Origin: Nemertoderma westbladi
Taxonomy: Eukaryota > Xenacoelomorpha > Nemertodermatida > Nemertodermatidae
Assembly (NCBI GenBank): GCA_032718475.1
Contig: JAUCBJ010003640.1
Span: 1 to 54,749 of the forward strand
Reading direction: 5' to 3'
DNA: 54,749 nucleotides
Shown piece after piece: positions 46,201-54,749 of this stretch. The notes beneath the pieces were generated by a model. The model saw only the letters and a program-made list of their open reading frames with translations. It was not told the origin of the DNA and made no database searches. The position numbers and the translations under genes are program-made. The stretch's first letter is position 1, and every line of letters starts with the position of its first letter.

Positions 46201-47717
46201 CACCGTACAACACACCCAGGCCAAGTATAAAAATAGTTGATCCGAAACAGCCACCGTACAACACACCCAGGCCAAGTATAAAAATAGTTGATCCGAAACA
46301 GCCACCGTACAACACACCCAGGCCAAGTATAAAAATAGTTGATCCGAAACAGCCACCGTACAACACACCCAGGCCAAGTAGAAAAATAGTTGATCCGAAA
46401 CAGCCACCGTACAACACACCCAGGCCAAGTATAAAAATAGTTGATCCGAAACAGCCACCGTACAACACACCCAGGCCAAGTATAAAAATAGTTGATCCGA
46501 AACAGCCACCGTACAACACACCCAGGCCAAGTATAAAAATGGTTGATCCGAAACAGCCACCGTACAACACACCCAGGCCAAGTATAAAAATAGTTGATCC
46601 GAAACAGCCACCGTACAACACACCCAGGCCAAGTATAAAAATGGTTGATCCGAAACAGCCACCGTACAACACACCCAGGCCAAGTATAAAAATAGTTGAT
46701 CCGAAACAGCCACCGTACAACACACCCAGGCCAAGTATAAAAATAGTTGATCCGAAACAGCCACCGTACAACACACCCAGGCCAAGTATAAAATAGTTGA
46801 TCCGAAACAGCCACCGTACAACACACCCAGGCCAAGTAGAAAAATAGTTGATCCGAAACAGCCACCGTACAACACACCCAGGCCAAGTATAAAAATAGTT
46901 GATCCGAAACAGCCACCGTACAACACACCCAGGCCAAGTATAAAAATAGTTGATCCGAAACAGCCACCGTACAACACACCCAGGCCAAGTATAAAAATAG
47001 TTGATCCGAAACAGCCACCGTACAACACACCCAGGCCAAGTATAAAAATAGTTGATACGAAACAGCCACCGTACAACACACCCAGGCCAAGTATAAAAAT
47101 AGTTGATCCGAAACAGCCACCGTACAACACACCCAGGCCAAGTATAAAAATAGTTGATCCGAAACAGCCACCGTACAACACACCCAGGCCAAGTATAAAA
47201 ATAGTTGATCCGAAACAGCCACCGTACAACACACCCAGGCCAAGTAGAAAAATAGTTGATCCGAAACACCCACCGTACAACACACCCAGGCCAAGTATAA
47301 AAATAGTTGATCCGAAACAGCCACCGTACAACACACCCAGGCCAAGTAGAAAAATAGTTGATCCGAAACAGCCACCGTACAACACACCCAGGCCAAGTAG
47401 AAAAATAGTTGATCCGAAACACCCACCGTACAACACACCCAGGCCAAGTATAAAAATAGTTGATCCGAAACAGCCACCGTACAACACACCCAGGCCAAGT
47501 AGAAAAATAGTTGATCCGAAACACCCACCGTACAACACACCCAGGCCAAGTATAAAAATAGTTGATCCGAAACAGCCACCGTACAACACACCCAGGCCAA
47601 GTAGAAAAATAGTTGATCCGAAACAGCCACCGTACAACACACCCAGGCCAAGTATAAAAATAGTTGATCCGAAACAGCCACCGTACAACACACCCAGGCC
47701 AAGTATAAAAATAGTTG
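46201..47717. repeat. 51-bp tandem array (~30 copies)
   Basis: Units begin CCGTACAACACACCCAGGCC and include AAGTATAAAAATAGTTGATC then CGAAACAGCCA, 51 bp in all. Variants are TAGAAAAATAG, TATAAAAATGG and CACCCACCG in place of CAGCCACCG. One unit near 46790 lacks a single A. Because 51 is 3 x 17, frames are kept from unit to unit. The minus strand is open in all three frames and the plus strand in one (PPYNTPRPSIKIVDPKQ, 17 residues). The single-base loss is tolerated and no start or neighbour supports a gene, so I treat it as a minisatellite. Confidence 0.93.
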
Positions 47718-47905
47718 TAAATGTTGAAATATCACCAGACAGCACATTGTATTAAACCAAACATTTACAATTTGCACCGATTAGGGCTCCATTCGAATAA
47801 TTAAATATATTTAACATTATTAATACTTCTGTTATTTTAGAACGATAAACTTCACACGGCTATTAATTATAATTATTAATATGGCCATCCAGGCCCGTAC
47901 CGTGC

Positions 47906-47928
47906 GGGGGGGGGGGGGGGGGGGGGGG
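47906..47928 (+). repeat. Poly-G tract (23 bp)
   Basis: An uninterrupted G run preceded by CCGTACCGTGC and followed by CTGCGGGTC. Confidence 0.9.
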
Positions 47929-48341
47929 CTGCGGGTCAGCGGGTTGGGCAAGGGAAAATCAACTCAGATATATTTCCACGAAGTTGAAATTCCAATTTCC
48001 AACGGTCGAATTGGGAGACGAATAATTAAAGGGACACATTGTCGTATAGACGACAGACACATATAGTGCGAAAACAGTCTCAAAGAGATATAATAAAAAC
48101 AACCACCGACAACCAACCAGTGTGAATGAAATAATTCCAAAAATCAAACACTGTTAAGATTGGCAGCGCGCTGTAATATAGAACATTACAGATAGTAGAG
48201 ATACGGCAAGACAGCTATTTGTTTTTCTGCCAACCACTCCAAACATTCAATATTAACATTACGCCAATATACTGAACAGTTTTCGCTGGGCCCTTTTTCG
48301 ACGTATTTTTCAAAAGTTTTTTATTTTTGTTCCAGATTCTT

Positions 48342-48347
48342 TTTATT
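48342..48347 (-). promoter_or_regulatory. Candidate NPRL3 poly(A) signal
   Basis: TTTATT on the plus strand (AATAAA on the gene strand) lies ~165 bp past the NPRL3 stop; a second copy is at 48320-48325. Either could direct cleavage. Confidence 0.45.
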
Positions 48348-48509
48348 TTATATTGTTATTGAAAACATACAGTTTTACTCTTTCGGACCAGTTCTTCCGT
48401 CAGAGAAAAAACGTCCCAAACTCGACATAGCGAGAACGGCACTTTAGGCATCAGATAAATATCACAGCTATAAAAATAAAGTATAAAATAAGTAAGTTTA
48501 TAATGGATG

Positions 48510-51500
48510 TTAAAGGCAGCGGGTATAAACGTCGATAGGTTCGGGCAGGTCTTCTGTGACGAGGATGTCCTTACACTTATCTATTAGAGTGACCAACTCA
48601 GATCGGTTGATATTCTCTAGGAACATAATATCCTCGAGGTGATGTCGCTGTCGGAACAACGGACAGAGTTTAACGAAGAGAGCGCGCTCGGTTCCCTGGA
48701 GGGCGTCGCAACGCTGCAGTGCGGCCGACTCGCGTGGCGTTAACGCGGACTCGGAGAAACTCCCCCCGCGCGGGGAGAACTCCCGGTTGCACGAGGTCGA
48801 GCGAACCCGCCGATCGACGAACAGTTGCTCCCCGGGGAACACTGTCTCGGCGCCGGATGGGTGCCGGAAGTTACGAGATAAACAAGTAACGACCTCCTCG
48901 CAGATTAAACTCACGAATGTGTGGAGTTGCACGATGAACCGGTGTTGGAGAAGCCAGGCGACCATGGCGATTAGTTCCACGCGCGGTAGGACGCAGTTTA
49001 ACGGGTCCAGATGGTGGCTGAGGGAGGCCGGGACGCTGAAATCGGCGAGGACGTGGAAGAGGCGGCGTTCGGGGAACTGGGAGGCAAATTCGAGTTGGTA
49101 CTGCGAGTCGGGTTGATAGCGGGACAGTTTAACGTGCGGCGACACGCAGTAAACGTTGGTTTCTACTATGGGGTAGACGAGCAACGCTTTGCCCCAGGCG
49201 ATTAGATGGGCGGCGAGTTTGAATACCTGGTGGGAGTGGAGGCCGGTGTCCTGGGCGAGGGTTAGGAAGCTGCGCTGTGGGTTGGTGAGTCTGATGAGGC
49301 TGATGAGGGCCGGGGAGGAGTCGAGAGGGAGACTGTTGATAAGGTTGTTTGGTTCGTCCCGAAGGATTATGGTGTGGTAAGGTCGCATGTAGGAAAGAAT
49401 GTCGACTACATCGGAGTTAGTAACCGGGGATATTTCGGACAAGGAATCTTTGTCGATATGAACCTAATAAAATAAAATGAAAGGAATTTACGAATAATAC
49501 AAAGGCAAAAAAACACAAATTCCAGTGATTTACAATAAAATAATATCAATTTTTACACAAAATTGCCTTATTTTTTAACATATTAATAACCGGCGTTTCA
49601 GCAATAAAAATGGACGACTTATTCATTCAATTACAGAATGGAAGCGCCACAAAGGAAAATCCATTTTTTAGGAAACTTATTTTCCCAAAAACTTTCGGGT
49701 GTTCGTTCATGAAGCCGTACCGTGTGTTAATACTGCTGTATACCTGCTCTACGTACACCAGCTAGTAACCCCGATTCGTCGTATTTATGGATTTTATTAT
49801 GTAAATAATATGAGCTGAAGAAATATCAACATAAATCCCAATATAATAACAATTAATGTGACTGAAGGTGTAAGACAGGTAGAGAAACAGAGTCCGGTAC
49901 AGTACCTCTCAGTAGAGTCTAGTACCTCAGTACAGTACATAGAAGTATCTCAGATTTGTGAGAATTGGGTTAGCCATCTAATATGATACCGGTAGTGTAG
50001 CGGACATCAAGCAAAAAAAGCAAATCAATTAAATCAATTACGATTATCAACTAGGTTGTGGGCTTTTCATGGTTGGTAATTTCATTTCAGATATCAGTTT
50101 TCATGTTTGATGGCAATGACCCTTTGTCTGTTCAGTTGTCGGTTATATTTTGACGGACAGACAGACAGACAACAATTCAGACACACATGACGCCGTCAAA
50201 TGAGAAAACTGACCGAGGAAATGAAATCACCGACCCGGAAAACACTTGTAACAAATTTTTTAGCTGGATTGTTAAATTCATTAGAATGAATTAAAGTAGC
50301 CTAACCATAAACTTTTAATGCATTTTCTGGCGAATGGAATTAATAAATTTCAAATTGCAAAGGATTTTCCAAAAATGTATGAAATCACCTGAAATTTGGC
50401 ATAAATGATCATTCGATGTCTGCTTGCGGTAGCTGCCACGACATAGAACAAAATGATTCTGTATAGAATTAGGACTCACATAGAGAAACTGCTGCATAAG
50501 ACCAAAAACGGATTTCGACCAAATAGATCAACAATAGCTCAGATACTTGCACTACGGAGACTGATTGAAGGAATTAAGTCAAATAATCTACCGCAGTCCT
50601 GACATTTGCGGCCTTGAAGAAAGCATTTAACTCCATCCATAGAGATAAAATGCTTGAAATCCTAAGAGCTTATGGAATAACAGTTAAGTAATTGTGGCTG
50701 GCATTGGATTGTTATATTGTGACACAGAAGCGCAGGTACTCTCACCAGATGGTGAATCTGTGTTATTCTCAATCCTGGCTGGCGTACTGCAAGGTGACAC
50801 ATTAGCACCATTACTATTTGTAATTGTGCTGGATTGCGCAATGAGGACGGCCACAAAGGGTGAAGACCTTGGATTCACACTTCAAGAACGCAGAAGTAGT
50901 AGATATCCGGCAACTACAGTCACAGACACCGACTTTGCGGATGACATCGCCCTGCTCTCTAATACGCTAGCAGATGCACAGCTTCTACTAAATAAAGTGG
51001 AGAGGGCTGCTAAGGAGGTTGGATTGCATATAAATGCTACCAAGACCGAATTCATGACTTTTAATGTTGATGAAAACTTAACAACCATTGATAATAATCA
51101 ACTAAGGAAGGTTGACGACTTCCAGTACCTTGGATCATGGATAGAGAGTAGCAAAAAGGACATAGAAGTTAGGAAAGCAAAGGCTTGGCTAGCTCTATCA
51201 AAAATGGATACCATCTGGAAATCAGATCTCTCCAGGCACCTGAAGACTAAGTTCTTTCGAGCCACAGTGGAAAGTGTATTTTTATACGGGGGTGAGACCT
51301 GGACACTGACTAAATCACATGAACAATGAATTGATGGTTGCTACACAAGACTACTAAGGGCAGCCCTAAACATCAGCTGGAGACAACACATGACAAACGC
51401 CGAGCTTTATGGTACAATACCACCTGTATCAACCACCCTCCGTGAACGCAGATTAAGATTCAGTGGGCACTGCTGGCGAAGTAAAGACGAGGTCATACCA

Positions 51501-54322
51501 GATCTACTTCTCTGGCAACCAACTCATGGAAAGCGTAGTCGTGGACGACCGGCCATAACATATATAGATCAACTTGAAAGGAATACTGAACTTGGGAGAA
51601 ACGACATTGCGACAACTTCGGGAAGCCTAGAAGGATCTCATTTCCACTGTCCGAGTTCGCTCGACCTAGTAGTAGTAATATTAGATAAGTGGATGCTGCT
51701 TAACACCCTCGATGACCACTTTTTGATTTTGTTTGTGGTTGCTGAAATATATGTCAAAAAGTTTCAAATTTAGGTAAAAAAAATGTAAAATGTGCTAATG
51801 TGTCAAAAATATGGCCAGACCCAAGTGTTCAGAAATGTTGATATTTTGGGTACTTGAAGACCATGACCATCCCTTAAGTTCCTTTGCATTAAAATAAATA
51901 ATTGCATAAATTATATTAATGATGTATAAAATTAAAAATTTATAATGATTTTTTTTTTTAACTTTTTATCCACCTGTTATATATTATAACATTTGGATAA
52001 CCTGTTATATATTATAACATGTGGATAACCTGTTATATAGGACCTCCGGTCCATAGGACCTCAGGTTCCCTCTGCCTCCGGGGAGGCCGTCACTCCTTGC
52101 TGGGGTTGGGGTTTGGAGGCGGGGCTGTACTGCGTGGCGAGGGACTGACAAACCAGTTCTAGACTTTGTATTGGAAAACTACAGGTCGAACTCAACTATT
52201 ACTGTATTAACGTACTAACCGTATAAATGTAAAATATTATTATTCTGAATAAGAAATTTGAATTTCCCGCTAACTAATTTGGATAGAACGCAGTCTCCTA
52301 AGTAAGGGGATGAAAATTTATAGTTAATTAGTTACCCCCCCCCCCCCCCTTAACCAAAAAAATAAGTAGACGATTCTACGTCGATGTAGTTTAAGTACCG
52401 GTCGCCCTAAACTGACTCACCTTATGGGGAAGACAAAAGCTAACGAGAATGTGTCGATTAATATAAACGTTGATGTTCCCATTGGTGCAAACGCGTTTAT
52501 AAACGAGACACAATTCCTTCGCCAACTGAAACAAATATAAAGTGTCAGCGATCAGTTTGCAATATGTAACTTATGTATAATTTCTCTGTCATTTGGCGCC
52601 AATAAACAAGTTCTCCTCAGGTGAATTGGAATTGTTTATACAAACGTAAATGTAATAAACAACGATTAAGAGGTATAGAGACTACACACTCTATAACAAG
52701 GTCAAGGTATATCACAATGAAAATTATACGAAAGGCAGAAACACTTATTTACTTTCAGCTTCGGTTGTTTGCACTCATTTCAATTGTTAGGGGGGGGGGG
52801 GGGGGGGGGGGCTTAACGCAATCCCATCATCTCGTCAAATTAATATCTATAATATTAATAAGATAAATTACCAATTAATGAAAAAAGACAGGAAGCTCGT
52901 TAATCTAACCAAAACAATAAACAAAAGTCAATAGAACAGGTTACAGTTTTATTTTCGGAAGTCATCAAATGTTATTTGCAGTGGCGTAGCGAGAAAAAAA
53001 AATCCCTTCCAATGTGGGTGATTGAAAGCTCTTGTCCCGAGCACGTTAACCGTCGTTTTTATCTCGTGGTCGTTTTCGGCCACAATCAGCATGTAGGAAA
53101 CTATTTAACAGTAGATGCACCATCAGACCCACGCCGTTCTAACTAAAACTTTGCAGATATGTACCAGACCACTGGCTGCGTGTTTGGGAGGACGCTGACA
53201 ACTCTGCAGTTCTCCAGTCTGCCGAAAGGGGGCGACATTTATATTAAATTTATAATAATTTGAATTTCGAGCTGATAGTAAAATTTTTTTTTTAAGTAAT
53301 ACATTTTCCTCACCTGTAGGAGGATATCTAACATTTAACATTACATATTACGATTATTACTTCCCACCATCTCACTGTCCTATCAGCTGATAGTAAAATA
53401 GATTAAATATAATTAAATATGAAATAGGCAATAGGCCTACCCTACATATTACAAATGCAACTCATCACGCGCTTATCAAAGGGTCACGAAGTAGGTCAAA
53501 GAGGTAAATAAAGAATCGAACAGAAAGGATTGAACAAAAATGTTTCGGCTTTGGGTACCAGGTCTACCAGCCATTTGTCGAACGCCCGAACAGGGCCGGG
53601 TGGGTTCAACGACTCACCTGGGATACCTCGCGGACTTGTAAGTACCGGTTTCCATCTTCCGTCCCAGATTGGTCCACTGACACTAACTGACTGTCCAGCG
53701 ACTCCCACGCTTCCGTTATCAATGCCGCCTGTTTGGTGAGGTATCCACAACGCCACTCCTCGTGACGGATAGCCCCGGCGATGTGTCGGGAGAGGAGGTG
53801 GAGACTATCGATAACGGATTCCGGGACGTCGGCCAGGACAACGAAGACGACGTGGAAGGTTGTGGCGGTGGGCGATACAGAGTCGTCGGGGGTGGGAATC
53901 TGTCGACCACGGCGATCGCTTTTATTCAACATTGTCGGATGTCCAACGAATTTATGTCCATCGATTTGAAAGCAGAATTTAGCGTTACATATTTTCGTAT
54001 CGGCAGCTAGTACGTTGGACAGGGTTTCGTTGGAGAGACAGTGATCGTGTCGTTTACGATTATAAGTATCGTCCTCTCCGGATCGAACCCATTTGGATTT
54101 TTCGTCGGATTTGGATACAAGGAATCGACTTGAGGAGTTTGTAGCGGCGCTCCCGGACTTTGCGGGGGAGGTGGAGCCGTTTTGGTTGCAGCAACCCACC
54201 ACGTTTTTGTAAGGGTAACGGAAGAGCATGCGGTCGCCTTGGCTACCCTTAGTGACGAGGTGAATGCTGAGTGGGTCGTTATGTTCCTTGTGCATCACCA
54301 TCTGAACACCCATAGAACCCAT
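48510..54322 (-). CDS. NPRL3: NPRL3, GATOR1 complex subunit (3 exons)
   Basis: NPRL3 is a subunit of GATOR1 (with DEPDC5 and NPRL2), the lysosomal GTPase-activating complex for RagA/B that turns mTORC1 off when amino acids are scarce; role transferred by homology. Minus-strand exons 54322-53618, 52525-52421 and 49463-48510 join in phase 0 at both junctions (donors CAG|gtgagt and AAG|gtgagt; acceptors tttcag and ttattag) to give 587 aa, near the ~569 of human. The N-terminal longin-type segment has IHLVTKGSQGDRMLFRYPY (about 20-38), then FVGHPTML, TFHVVFVVLADVPESVIDSL and EEWRCGYL. Exon 2 gives VSFCLPHK. Exon 3 gives MRPYHTIILRDEP, a winged-helix-like AQDTGLHSHQVFKLAAHLIA and the C-terminal RQRHHLEDIMFLENINRSEL. 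Of several nearby Met codons, 54322 has the best context (AACCATGG). A longer frame from 54430 is open but unlike the family. No breaks seen. Confidence 0.95.
50050..50287. repeat. Single-copy foldback relative of the 136-bp array unit
   Basis: From 50150 the sequence follows the array unit: TTTGACGGACAGACAGACAG, then GAAATGAAATCACCGACCCGG-AAAAC and TTTTTTAGCTGGATTGTTAA. Upstream, 50060-50110 is an inverted copy of part of the same unit; its complement reads CATGAAAACTGATATCTG then AAATGAAATTACC. The locus is thus an imperfect palindrome centred near 50148, which suggests the unit was one arm of a dispersed foldback element before it was amplified in tandem. Confidence 0.6.
50408..51690 (+). 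mobile_element. LINE (non-LTR) reverse transcriptase fragment in NPRL3 intron 2
   Basis: Plus-strand blocks follow the order of a non-LTR reverse transcriptase. LLAVAATT and NKMILYRIRTHIEKLL (about 50410-50500) come first, then NGFRPNRSTIAQILALRRL, LTFAALKKAFNSIHRDKML, the open segment from 50694 with GVLQGDTLAP, the catalytic box DTDFADDIALLSNTLADAQ (about 50925-50985), the YLGSWI motif, SVFLYGGETWTLT, and the C-terminal RLRFSGHCWRSKDE and GKRSRGRPA. An in-frame TGA at 51327-51329, earlier stops, a frame change near 51613 and a stop in the last block show it is dead. It ends at TAGTAGTAGTAATATTAG. The endonuclease is absent (5' truncation). It runs opposite to NPRL3. I cannot fix the clade. 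Confidence 0.85.
51973..52039. repeat. 28-bp tandem repeat with internal palindrome (2.4 copies)
   Basis: Units at 51973-52000 and 52001-52028 differ by one base, and a partial third runs to about 52039. Each contains the palindrome GTTATATATTATAAC-like core (GTTATA/TATAAC) followed by TGGATAA. It may form cruciforms. Confidence 0.8.
52421..52525 (-). CDS. NPRL3: NPRL3 exon 2 (35 codons)
   Basis: A short internal exon given separately because it has no start or stop of its own. On the minus strand it starts after gtttcag with LAKELCLVYK, continues RVCTNGNINVYINRHI and ends LVSFCLPHK just before gtgagt. It matches the human NPRL3 stretch that ends VSFCLPHK, and both edges are phase 0, joining VREVSQ from exon 1 to VHIDKDSL in exon 3. 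Confidence 0.93.
52790..52811 (+). repeat. Poly-G tract (22 bp)
   Basis: An uninterrupted G run in NPRL3 intron 1, preceded by CAATTGTTA and followed by CTTAACG. On the transcribed-gene strand it is poly-C. Confidence 0.9.
52898..52980 (+). repeat. Dispersed repeat, copy B (pair with 1456-1538)
   Basis: The segment shares AAAACAATAAAC and GAACAGGTTACAGTT with 1456-1538 in the same orientation, with small indels between them. Confidence 0.6.
53125..53245 (-). repeat. Fragment related to the interior of the 45290-45782 element
   Basis: The minus strand reads GGCAGACTGGAGAACTGCAG and then TGGTCTGGTACATATCTGC and AAAGTTTTAG. The element at 45290-45782 reads the same first 20 bases and then TGGTCTAATACATATCTGCC with AAGTTTCAG at the same spacing. 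This marks an interspersed family with at least two copies in the window. Confidence 0.65.
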
Positions 54323-54749
54323 GGTTGCATGGGTTCTAGTTCTACCTGCGGCAGTACGGTCACGACGGTGTAGTTTACGCCAAAGATAACAACAGGACAA
54401 GGCTGCAACTGTGCAAGGAGTCCACTGCACACTGACCTCAGGCTGTCAGTTCAGTAGTAACAAATTGTAATGCCCGACTGTACTGCTGTAGTTTCCTTTC
54501 CTTTGTTCAAACAAAATACTGATATAGGCTAGTAGGCAGATCTGCAGATTTAGTCCAGTCAATCTAGCCAAAAAAGGGGGTGAACCCATTTCAACCCATT
54601 CGCAATCAACCAAATTTATAGGTTCTATATTATCTTGTTTAGCCCAAAAAAAGTCTATAAAAAATATATGTTGCGGAACACATTATTAAATTTCATGCAA
54701 ACATATGACCTATTTTTGCAATACCCAATAATTGCTCTTTCTGATAATG
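54323..54749. other. NPRL3 upstream region
   Basis: The first ~110 bp upstream of the chosen start remain open in frame with NPRL3 but lack family similarity and are probably 5' UTR. The remainder to the window end is AT-rich with no feature I recognise. Confidence 0.4.

Larger units (their letters stand above)
47718..48509. other. Intergenic and presumed NPRL3 3' UTR
   Basis: This contains the 23-bp poly-G run and ~300 bp of unidentified sequence, then the presumed NPRL3 3' UTR from about 48320 to 48509. I see no gene. Confidence 0.45.
49464..52420 (-). other. NPRL3 intron 2, filled with repeats
   Basis: A 2,957-bp phase-0 intron lying between VSFCLPHK and VHIDKDSL. It hosts a foldback relative of the 136-bp array unit, a LINE fragment in the opposite orientation to the gene, a 28-bp tandem palindrome and a 14-bp poly-C run (52335-52348). 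Confidence 0.9.
52526..53617 (-). other. NPRL3 intron 1
   Basis: A 1,092-bp phase-0 intron. It contains the 22-bp poly-G run, a dispersed repeat shared with 1456-1538, a CAGTGGCGTAGCGAG motif at 52979 that resembles ends of some DNA transposons (weak), and a fragment related to the 45290-45782 element. Confidence 0.88.

Noticed and set aside
46150-47777. Minus-strand ORFs of 450-530 codons with GVLYGGCFGSTIFILGL-type repeats
   Set aside because: Three overlapping frames of the same 51-bp minisatellite are open at once, as expected from composition alone; no start context or domain was found.
48787-49380. Plus-strand ORFs over NPRL3 exon 3
   Set aside because: Antisense shadows in a GC-rich coding exon.
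52979-52994. Terminus of a hAT-type DNA transposon (CAGTGGCGTAGCGAG)
   Set aside because: Only one end-like motif was seen; no partner inverted terminus or target-site duplication could be located.
53762-54373. Plus-strand ORFs over NPRL3 exon 1
   Set aside because: Antisense shadows of a well-matched exon.

Overview
This is eukaryotic, almost certainly metazoan, nuclear DNA. Three conserved animal genes with GT-AG introns can be recognised (TMEM65, KIF6, NPRL3). They sit among LINE fragments, a probable tRNA-derived SINE, foldback/MITE-like elements, long poly-G tracts and very large tandem arrays. Abundant TAGGCCTA and TACCGGTA palindromes and the repeat mix suggest a marine invertebrate, but the phylum cannot be fixed from the sequence alone.

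Layout. 1-1701: non-coding 5' flank. 1702-2836 (+): TMEM65, two exons, complete at 234 aa. 3990-5275 (-): decayed LINE reverse transcriptase. 6026-6960 (+): broken, AT-rich C2H2 finger/acidic-repeat gene. 7029-7811: a 783-bp foldback palindrome. About 7985-8250 (-): probable tRNA-derived SINE. 8283-39020: an uninterrupted ~30.7-kb minisatellite of a 29-bp unit (roughly 1,060 copies) with nested higher-order duplications. 39319-41841 (-): KIF6, complete at 840 aa in a single exon. 42940-43341 (-): another LINE scrap. 43899-45227: 136-bp tandem array. 45290-45782: inverted-repeat element. 46201-47717: 51-bp tandem array (~30 copies). 48510-54322 (-): NPRL3, three exons, complete at 587 aa, with a LINE fragment and other repeats in its introns.

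The genes do not form a pathway. TMEM65 is a mitochondrial inner-membrane protein of Ca2+ handling, KIF6 is a kinesin-9 of motile cilia, and NPRL3 is a GATOR1 subunit that restrains mTORC1. What they share is few introns (1, 0 and 2), against many in the vertebrate KIF6 and NPRL3 orthologues. TMEM65 (+) and KIF6 (-) converge on the interval that holds the giant array, and the array stops about 55 bp beyond a KIF6 poly(A) signal candidate.

No new protein system is evident. The most unusual object is the 29-bp array. Its minus strand lacks stop codons in every frame of the consensus, and because 29 is not a multiple of 3 all three frames encode the same cyclic 29-residue peptide. This produces apparent ORFs of up to 1,431 codons that are most simply read as artefacts of the repeat. 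All calls were made by eye; homology statements rest on remembered family sequences, not database searches.
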